NCBI GenBank assembly: GCA_014529385.2
Contig: CM043971.1
Coordinates: 89,660,840 to 89,724,839 of the forward strand
Reading direction: 5' to 3'
Length of the DNA stretch: 64,000 nt
Source: Adiantum capillus-veneris
Lineage: Eukaryota > Streptophyta > Polypodiopsida > Polypodiales > Pteridaceae
A program made the position numbers and the translations under genes. Under the pieces are notes generated by a model. The model had not been told where the DNA came from and ran no database searches. It saw only the letters and a program-made list of their open reading frames with translations. This document shows, in pieces, positions 56,241 through 64,000 of this stretch (position 1 is its first letter; every line of letters begins with the position of its first letter).

Positions 56241-57264
56241 TGTCAGGCCATGGCACGTTAATAATTTGAAACTAAAATATTTACCTCACTCTCAATGCTT
56301 TTGTCATGTGGGACCAAATGCTATAATGTACATAGTGTGATATATGTGAAAATAGATTCCACGGCTGCAATCGTGTACATACCTTGTCGGGTGGGCAAGG
56401 CCCTAGACATGGCACTATGGAATTCTTTTTTGCATAAGTATATGCCTATTTTGCTTTCGAAATGTACAAATGTCAAGTGTATCGAAGTGGCACGCTCATT
56501 TTGCCTAGAAAGTTCAATGCGAGCAATCTCCGCCAAAAATAGTAGGTTTCGTACACGGACGCAAAAGACGTGTCCAAAGGGATTATTAAGTGGAAAACTG
56601 AGGTTCAACATGAAATTTGAGCCCAATGGATTTTCCCACAAATTTAGGGATTTTTTCCAACTTGTTTGGGCTTTTTATGGACAGAAAGGGGTATTTTTGG
56701 GCAAAAATGGCTAAAAATAGCCTTAAAATGGTAAAAAATAGCTCAAAACGCCACATCAACGACGGTTCGATTGTTGCCTAAGTTGTGTGGAAAATTTAAG
56801 AGCCAAGAATGAGCTCATTTGAGCACATGAGAAAGGAGATACAACCATTCCTTTACAGGGTGCTAGTGCAGTCCCGTGCTGCTTCCACTACATGGTTGAG
56901 GCTATGAGGCCTCCAATTAGGGTTTCCCCTCCTCAAATAACTACTTGGGCTTCTCCAATAAAGTACTGAATCTTCCATGAAATTGTCACGATGAAGAATC
57001 CAAGCATATATTTAGGGTTTTTAACAGGTCGAATGAGCACTGCATCTGTGCAATTGGGAGAGAGGCTATACCTAATCTTCACACACACAAGAATTTTGAG
57101 TCGATCTTGGTTCATTTTCAAATTGGAGCTTTCATAGCTGAAGTTTTGTTCTTTTTTAGGGTGTTTTTGGCTTCAAATCATCTACGCCTTGCTTGATTTT
57201 GCTACGAATCCTCACAGTCAGAGGCCCGACGCTTTCCTAGTCGCACTGTGCACTTCTTGAAACA
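56241..57264 (+). repeat. Gyp2 5' LTR (about 1024 bp)
   Basis: Starts TGTCAGGCCATGGCACG and ends CTTGAAACA. Nearly colinear with 63293-64000. The A-rich motif GGCTAAAAATAGCC near 56707 may be a small palindrome. Confidence 0.88.
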
Positions 57265-57267
57265 TTT

Positions 57268-57283
57268 TTGGTGAACCCGACGT
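57268..57283 (+). other. Gyp2 primer binding site candidate
   Basis: TGGTGAACCCGACGTG lies three to five bases after the LTR. It begins with the TGG expected to pair with a tRNA CCA end but is not the initiator-Met type; the primer tRNA was not identified. Confidence 0.5.
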
Positions 57284-57346
57284 GAAGTAGGCTAGGGTGA
57301 GGGTTCAAAAGCTTGATTGAAGGTCTCAAAACAAAGGTTTAAAGCT

Positions 57347-59146
57347 ATGGAGCAACAGGGGGTTTTGTTTGATCCAGTCTCAATGCAAATGTTTCAAGCT
57401 TTTGTAGTGTTTATGCAGCAGCAGCAAGCTGCAGAAAGGAGGGATCTCTCCTCAACTAAGGAGTTTCAATCTGTGGTGCAGAAAATAGACCAATTTAAAG
57501 TTAAAGATGTAACAAAGTATCTTTGTGGATATGTAAAGGATATGGAGATTCATCGAGTGCCCGAAGCAGAGATGGTGCAAAGTTTTGAACTTGCTGTGGT
57601 TCCCGAGATCAGAGAGCATGTAAGAGGAATTAGAAATGAGCATGGGGCAACTTGGGAAGCATTCAAATTAGCCTTGAAGGAAGATTATTTCATGGAGGAC
57701 TCCAAAAGGGTAACAAAGAGGATTTTTTAAGAGTGGGTAGTTCAGCCAAAAGAGGAGCTCTCGCCTACCGAACTGCTAAGGAAATTCGAACGCCGTTATG
57801 ATCAAATTTCAAGGACTAAAAAGGCTACCCTAAACTCAGGGAAGATAGAGCTCTTTTTTCAGGCTACAGGTACAGAGATTCAAGAGAATTTAGAGCTACT
57901 ACTTAAGGATAAGAATGCGGAACAAGACTTAAAGAGTAATTGGAATGTAGTTGAAGACGCCATTTTGCTGCTAACTAAGTGACAACGATGAAGAGACAAG
58001 ATGATAGTCAACCCTACTCAAGTCCCAAGTGTTCTTGAGAGTCCTATAAAACCTGTTATTGTGGTTCCAAAGAGTGACAAGTCCATTTTAGATGATATTG
58101 TCCAAGGAATGCAAGAGCTCAAGTTAAAGCTTACAAGGCTAGAAGAAAAGGGGCAACCATCAGGACAATCTACAGGGCAAAGACCTCAAAACAGAGAAGG
58201 CTTTGTAAATAGATGTATATGGTGTGATAGTACTGACCATGAAAGGAGGGATCGTGAAAGTTTTAAAGACACTTTGACAAAGGAGCTTGTTTTCTTTAAA
58301 GATGGAAAAATTCACTTAAGTGAAACAGGTAAGCTCTTGGGGATGAACTTTGGAAAAGGTGGGATGAAGAAGCTAGTTGAGGGCATGGCTACTAGCCATG
58401 CCATCTCAATGGTTGAGGTAGCCGCCTATGGGTTGAAGATAGATCCTATTAAGAAAAAGGGATCAATCAAGGTTGGAGAAGAGGAATCTAATGTTATTGG
58501 AGAGCTATGGCCATGCACTATAGAATTTGCTATGAAGGGTAAAATGATTACAGAGGTTTTACATGAAGCTGGAGACTACATTTGGCTAGAAACAGGTTGG
58601 AACGAACATGTAGATTCTTTGTCAGTGCATGCATACATTGCCAAATGTCAAGTGAATGAGGCCATTGTCGAAGAGAAACATAGGCACGAGAATGGGAATG
58701 AAGGGCCTTCAAAGCGGGCCACGAGGAGTGGAGGTAGAAATGACACAGTGCCTCCTAGATCTCCTTCCCCGCAACAGATGCTTGTCCCCAAAGTGCCTAT
58801 GCAGGAAGCCTCTAAAGAAAAGAAGAAAGAAGCAATGAAAGCTAAAGCAAAGGGTCCGGCCTATAAGCTCCAATCCAACATAGAGGCAGCGACAGATCTC
58901 AAAAAGGTTTTGGAAGAGAGGATTTTGAACAGCAAGGTGGAATTTACCTTGGGTGAAGTCCTTGGTATAGCAAAGAGGGTGTTCCATGAAGAGATAATTG
59001 ATACCATCAAGAGGAAGCGGAAATGTCTTACTGAATCTATCCACGTACAAGGTGAAGAAGAGACTTTAAATGCACAGGGTGTCAGGTCTATGGCGAGCAA
59101 GGTGAAGAAACTGTTGTTGGATGCTACAAGTCTAGGGGAGGAGTAA
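57347..59146 (+). pseudogene. Gyp2 Gag
   Basis: Start at ATG 57347 (MEQQGVLFDPVSMQMF), chosen over the upstream TTG. One frame to the TAA at 59144, with stops at 57728 (TAA), 57980 and 57989 (TGA; the context TKxQRxRDK suggests former CGA). Capsid-like part WEAFKLALKEDYFMEDSKRV. A zinc-knuckle remnant CIWCDSTDHERRDR (last Cys is Arg) near 58213-58257. The C-terminal region includes YKLQSNIEAATDLKKVLEER and FTLGEVLGIAKRVF. Protease follows in another frame. Confidence 0.75.
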
Positions 59147-59765
59147 AACACGTTCGCTTCTTGGATGATGAAGATGAAGTTGAGACCACTCACAAGAGTT
59201 ACTACTTGAAGAGTCACTGGGCAAGAGCAACTACTGAGACCCTGGTAAAAGTGGGAGACTTAGAAGAGCCATACATTGCGCTGATAGATCATGGGTCAGA
59301 ATTAACCTCATGTCAAAGAGTCTTAATAAAAAAGGAAAATGGCCAATTGATATAAATCATGGATGGATGATTCGTGCAGCAAACAACTCATCAGGGGAGC
59401 TGTATGGAGGTTGTACAAATGTTAAGGTGACTATAGGGGATGTGAAAGATGACCATAATTTCTTTGTGCAAGAGATGTCTACACACCCTCTTATCCTTGG
59501 GTAGCCATATGTCACTGATACTCGCATGAAAACCAAGTTGATGGATGATGGGTCAGCTTATGCAAGGATTAGCAGGAATGGGAAGCGTGCAGTACATTTC
59601 CTTACTATTTGTGTGGACCATGAAAGGAACCGTGAAAGTCTTAGAGAGCAACCCTTGCCAAAGACAAACAAAGAATTCAAGGACTACAGGGATATGAGGG
59701 GTTTGGCCATGTACCATTGTAGAGCAAGTTTGCAGTGGTACAAGAAGAGAAAAGTTCTCGCATGA
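59147..59765 (+). pseudogene. Gyp2 protease
   Basis: VKHVRFLDDEDEVETTHKS, then HWARATTETLVKVGDLEEPY, then ALIDHGSEL: a retropepsin active site with His in place of the usual Ser/Thr. A 1-nt deletion near 59303 shifts to the frame with INHGWMIRAANNSSGELYGG and MSTHPLILG, a TAG at 59502 and PYVTD after it. The reading frame here differs from Gag, so a translational frameshift or an indel separated them. Confidence 0.7.
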
Positions 59766-60968
59766 TGTATATGCAAAGCAAACATTTTCTACACGTTTTG
59801 TAGGATTAACAACCTATGGATCTATTGCTTTTACAAAGTGTGAGGACTTACAACAGGGTGAATGACAACATGTAAATAGTGTACAAAGAGGTTTGAAGAC
59901 GAATGATTTGCTAGGAGATGGTGAATGCATTGCAGGTGTGTTTGATGAGTCTTTGTTTGTGGATACTATGCAAGACTTGGAGTCTTTAGTGGATTTCAAT
60001 TTGCATATGGGAAGTGAGGTCGTGAAACTATGCTCAATAGAAATGTACAAGGTCATTGAGGATTTCAAAAATGCTCAATGTGTTGATGTACGAGTGGAGA
60101 CTAAGTATAAGTCTGTGGCAAAGAAAGTGAAGCCAGTGGCATTACCTCTACCAAAAGATTGCACAAATAAGAGGAGCAAGCTGCTTTGCAACCTAGCCTT
60201 CGTGACCCAAGCAAGATTGGACACGAGTTCACACAGGATTCTTTGAAGGAGTTAAAGGTTGGTTGCGGGGACAGTTTGACAAAAGCTGAAAAGATATTCT
60301 TTGAAGGCATGATTGCCAAACATAGAAAAGATTTTTCATTTGAGCCCTATGAGATAGGGTGTGTTGATCCATCCATTGGTGCTCCTATGGTGATCTTCAC
60401 TATCCCTCATGTACCTTGGAACTTGAGGCCTATTCCTGTTCAAAAGGCTCATTTGCCAAAAGTGAAGTTGGGTATTTTGGAGCCTTCTTGTGCTCCATAT
60501 TCAAACAGGTGGTTAACAGTTCTGAAGAAAAATGGTTCTTTACGCTTTATTCAGGATATGAAACCTGTAAATAATGTGACAATAAAAAATGTGGGTATAG
60601 GGCCAATTGTCGATGAGTTTGCAGAGGCATTTGCAGGAAGGGCAATACATTCTATGGGAGATTTGTACTCAGGGTATAATTAGTTCCAACTAGCAATGGA
60701 AAGCAAGGACCTGACTACCATGAGGACACCCTTGGGTTTAGTAAGGATGTGCACCTTACCTCAGGGGGCAACTAATTCAGTTGCACATATGATGAATGGT
60801 ATGAAGAAGGTCCTACGTGACTTCATACCGCAAACTACAATGCCTTTCCTTGATGATGTGCCAACCAAAGGATGTGATGTAAGCAATATAGATGTGGATC
60901 TGGAATCGAGGATGTGGCAAACCATATCAATGATTGTGATAATAACTTGTCAAGGTTGGAAGAGGTGA
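59766..60968 (+). pseudogene. Gyp2 reverse transcriptase
   Basis: A Gag-Pol linker, then from 60186 the RT: RPIPVQKAHLPKVKLGILEP, SNRWLTVLKKNGSLRFIQD, HSMGDLYSGYN, TAG at 60681, then FQLAMES, TPLGLVRMCTLPQGATNSV and the catalytic PFLDDVPTKG (about 60842-60872). A frameshift near 60908 shifts to the frame of RLEEVNLTSSGQKSVFGVSE. Confidence 0.85.
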
Positions 60969-61981
60969 ACCTTACCTCGTCTGGCCAAAAGTCAGTGTTT
61001 GGTGTGAGCGAAGTTCTTATTGTGGGACATATGTGCGGGCCATATGGTAGAAGGCCTTGTCCTACAAAGATTGATGTAATTCAGAGAATGAAAGAGAAAT
61101 GTAAAAATGTCACTGAGGTTCAAAGGTTATTGGGTGCATGCGTGTTTTATGTTATCTGGATTCCACATTATGCACATGTGGCAGAACCTTTGTATCAACT
61201 TTTGAGAAAGAACCAAAAGTTTCAATGGGAAGAAATGCATACCCATGCCATGAGAAAATTAAAGAAGTTGCTGTTTATGTCTCCAACTTTGAGGAAAGCA
61301 AACTATGAATGTGGAAGATATGTAATTGTGACAGTGGATACTAGCCCCACAGGAATTGGATGGGCGATTGGGCAAGATGATGATGATGGCAAGCGATATG
61401 TGGTGAGATTTGGAGCAAAAGTCGTAAGTGCTCGTCAACGCAACTATCCACATGTAAAAAGAGTGTTATGGGGAGTAGTCCCAGCTTTGAAATGTGACAA
61501 AGAGTATTTGATAGAAGCAAATGTAATAGTGGAGACTGATTGTCCACCCCTTCTTGGAATGATCACAAGCTGCTCAACTCTTGACATTGCTATGTTGAGA
61601 TGGTTTGCCTACATAAAGTCCTTGAATCGAGAATTTAAGCATATTGCAGGGAAAGATAATCCAGTTGCGGATATGCTTTCAAGAGCAAGGTATGAAAATG
61701 AAGAAGACATGGTTGTCGAGGGCGATGATGTAGGCACACAGTTCTATAGTATCTCTCATGCCAAGGGTGATCATGTTTGCCTGTCAAATCCACTTGAGTC
61801 ATTTACAGAGGACCTATATCAAGGTGACTGGTTGCTCATTGGATGCTATCTGAGCACTTTGACAAGGCAAGAAGGGTGGACTGATCAAGAGTTTAACAAA
61901 ATACGGAGAAAGGCCTATGGATTCTTTTTGAAAGATGGGTACTTATGGAAGCATCCAAACAAAGAAATGGAATGCCGATGA
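60914..61981 (+). pseudogene. Gyp2 RT connection and RNase H
   Basis: Open for 355 codons: VEPLYQLLRKNQKFQWEEMH-like thumb region (HVAEPLYQLLRKNQKFQWEE), then RNase H VIVTVDTSPTGIGWAIGQDD, RNYPHVKRVLWGVVPALKCD, ETDCPPLLGM and HIAGKDNPVADMLSRARYEN. The catalytic Asp/Glu/Asp positions appear kept. A frameshift near 61960 leads to the integrase frame. Confidence 0.85.
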
Positions 61982-63282
61982 GAGTCGTGAATGATAAGGA
62001 CGCTCAAAATGATCTTATGAAAAAGTTTCATGAGAGTCTTTATGCTGGACATAGAGGTGTATGGGTCACCTTTACTAAAATGAAAGAGAGGTATTGGTGG
62101 AAAGGTATTTATAAAGATGTATCTCACTTTGTGGAGTCCTGTGAAACCTGTCAAATGTATTCAAATGTACGTCATTGTGATGGGTTGCACCCTACTTACC
62201 CATTGGCCATGCATTACACGTGGGTAGTAGATCTGGTTACAATGCCATTGGGCTTATGGCAAATGAGATACATAGTGCTTGCACGAGAAGACTTAACCAA
62301 TCAAGTTGAAGGTCGTGCGCTAAGAACAAAAAGCACAGAAGGGGTATGTAAGTTCCTCTTGAATGATGTAATTAGCCGTTATGGTTGTGTTGGGAAAATA
62401 ACAGCGGATAGGAGTGAGTTGGATGTTGACAAAGCAAGGGAGTTTTTCTCTAGGTTGGGCATTAAACTTGCTCTCACCATTGCATATAATCATGAGGGAA
62501 ACAGTAAATCGGAGCGTGGGCATCCTCCTATTATTAAAGCTTTGGCTAAAGCGTGAAAAGGTAAATTGGGAGAGTGGCCTAGGTTATTGCCTTATGCTTT
62601 ATGGGATGATCATACAACTCATAGCTCAATTACTAGTTATATGTCTTCTGAGTTGATGTATGGTTAGAAACCAAAAATGCCAATTGAGGATGTAATTCCC
62701 ACATGGAATGTATTACCTTGGGAAGATGGAATTAGTACGGAAGACCTTCTTGCTTTGCGCGTACAATAGTTAGAAAGAAGGACTCAAGATATTGAGAATA
62801 CAGTAGCACAATTGAAAGATGCAAGATTAAAGAATAAAGATAGATTTGATAAGAGGCATAGGCTCATACCTAAAGCTATCAAGGAAGGTGATTGGGTGTT
62901 GGTGTATGACAATAGTCTTGAGAACCGGCATTCAACAATAAGAAAGCTTTCAAAGAGATGGTTTGGTCCTTATGTGGCTCAACATGTACATGGGAATGTG
63001 ACTTATACCTTGCATGAACTAGATGGGACAAAAATGAAGATTCCCATCGCAGGGAAAAGAATCAAGTTATTCAAAAGAAGAGGTGATACAGATCTCTTTG
63101 ATTCACAGGAAAGTCAGAATGAAGGCTCTGATGAAAATGTTATGGATGTGGATGAAGAACGAGAGTATGGTGCGTTAGATTTCGTTGCAAGTGATGACGA
63201 AATTGATATGTATGTTGACTTAAATGAAGACCGAACCTGCAAAAGATATCTGTGGCACATGCCGGAGGATGTGCAGGTTTAG
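61945..63282 (+). pseudogene. Gyp2 integrase
   Basis: Zinc region FHESLYAGHRGVWVTFTKMK and CETCQMYS. Core Asp in WVVDLVTMPLG, second Asp in ITADRSELD, Glu in GNSKSERGHPPI. Stops TGA 62554, TAG 62665 and TAG 62767, then an open C-terminus RFDKRHRLIPKAIKEGDWVL and RWFGPYVAQHVHGNVTYTL, with an acidic tail to 63282. No chromodomain. Confidence 0.87.
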
Positions 63283-63292
63283 AGGGGGTGGA
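63281..63292 (+). other. Gyp2 polypurine tract
   Basis: AGAGGGGGTGGA directly before the LTR TG, overlapping the integrase stop. Confidence 0.75.
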
Positions 63293-64000
63293 TGTCATGC
63301 TGTGGCATGTTAATAATGTGAAACTAAAATATTTATCTCAGTCTCAATGCTTTTGTCATGTGGGACCAAATGCTATAATATACATAGTGTGATATATGGA
63401 AAAATAGATGCCACGGTTGCGGTCGTGTACATACCTTATCGGTGGAGAAGGCCCTAGACGTGGCACTATGGCATGCTTTTTTGCATAAATATATGCATAT
63501 TTTGCTTTAGAAATGTAAAAATGCCAAGTGTATCGAAGTGGCATGCTCGTTTTGCCTAAAAAATCCTATGCGGGCAATCTCGACCAAAAATAGCAGGTTT
63601 CATATGCGGACATAAAAGACGTGTCCAAAGTGATTACTAAGTGGAAAAATGAGGTTCAACATGAAATTTGAGCCCAATAGGATTTTTCCACAAATTTTGG
63701 GATTTTCCCCAGCTCGTTTGGGCTTTTTATGGACAAAAAGGAGCATTTTTGGGCAAAAATGGCTAAAAATAGCCTTAAAACGGTCAAAAATTGCCTAAAA
63801 ATAGCTCATAATGCCACATCAACGACGGTTCCATCGATCTCTAAGTTGTGTGGGAAATTTTAGAGCCAAAAATGAGCTCATTTGGGCACATGAGCAAGGA
63901 GATACAGCCATTCCTTTACAGGGTGCTAGTGCAGTCCTGTGCTACTTTCACTACATGGTTGAGGCTGTGATGCCTCCAATTAGGGTTTCCCCTCCTCAAA
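63293..64000 (+). repeat. Gyp2 3' LTR (truncated by window end)
   Basis: TGTCATGCTGTGGCATG onward, matching the 5' LTR for its 708 visible bases with scattered differences. Confidence 0.9.

Larger units (their letters stand above)
56241..64000 (+). mobile_element. Gyp2: Ty3/gypsy element, 3' LTR truncated by window end
   Basis: 5' LTR, PBS, Gag, retropepsin, RT, RNase H, integrase, polypurine tract and 3' LTR in Ty3/gypsy order on the plus strand. No chromodomain was seen after the integrase; a short acidic tail ends the ORF. About eight in-frame stops and at least four frameshifts, so it is not functional, yet every domain is present. Distant from GypA in all parts. Confidence 0.92.

Overview
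This is a repeat-dominated stretch of a land-plant nuclear genome. No intact host gene was found. The evidence for a plant is the chromodomain Ty3/gypsy element, the Ty1/copia Gag and RT fragments, the decayed PPR-type repeats and a Dbp2/RH20-like DEAD-box fragment. Very many (GA)n tracts, long poly-C/poly-G runs and layered, mostly dead retroelements suggest a large genome; a homosporous fern is a plausible guess (inference only).

Layout. 1-5755: degenerate Ty3/gypsy chromovirus (GypA), minus strand, 132-bp LTR, its 3' LTR cut by the window edge. 5.8-12 kb: repeats, a candidate Helitron terminus, a retropepsin-like pseudogene with W-I/V-P-K motifs, and a DEAD-box helicase fragment lying just before the polypurine tract of a 936-bp LTR. 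13-24 kb: LINE tails, a foldback element with a tRNA-like core, a 0.75-kb duplication whose copies carry different retroposon insertions, PPR fragments, and two 1.1-kb inverted arms from an old relative of the Gag-only family described next. 24-30 kb: mostly unassigned DNA with huge (GA)n tracts, a second foldback element and a compact 80-nt hairpin.

30.7-49.8 kb is the most informative part. A minus-strand Gag-only LTR element (G3, about 1.79-kb LTRs, no pol) carries in its 3' LTR a 4.68-kb plus-strand insertion (A), flanked by the duplication TATCT. Next to it a minus-strand L1-type LINE is interrupted by a 4.57-kb relative (B), flanked by TTTGG. A and B are bipartite: two different Ty1/copia-derived Gag/protease-like ORFs, each followed by its own LTR subtype, lie between one outer LTR pair. 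Neither has integrase or RT. Each ORF ends in about 240 residues I do not recognise, shared between the two ORF types. One copy (34931-36595) is an uninterrupted 554-codon frame.

49.9-64 kb: a 104-bp (GA)n tract, a copia RT/RNase H fragment whose YVDD motif is gone, about 2.3 kb of unassigned DNA, a 5'-end fragment related to GypA, and a second Ty3/gypsy element (Gyp2, plus strand, 56241 to beyond the window end) with Gag, protease, RT, RNase H and integrase all recognisable but broken by stops and frameshifts.

Together the genes form a layered record of retrotransposition. GypA, Gyp2, the LINE and the copia fragment are remnants of autonomous elements. G3 and the A/B family lack pol and would have needed enzymes supplied in trans.
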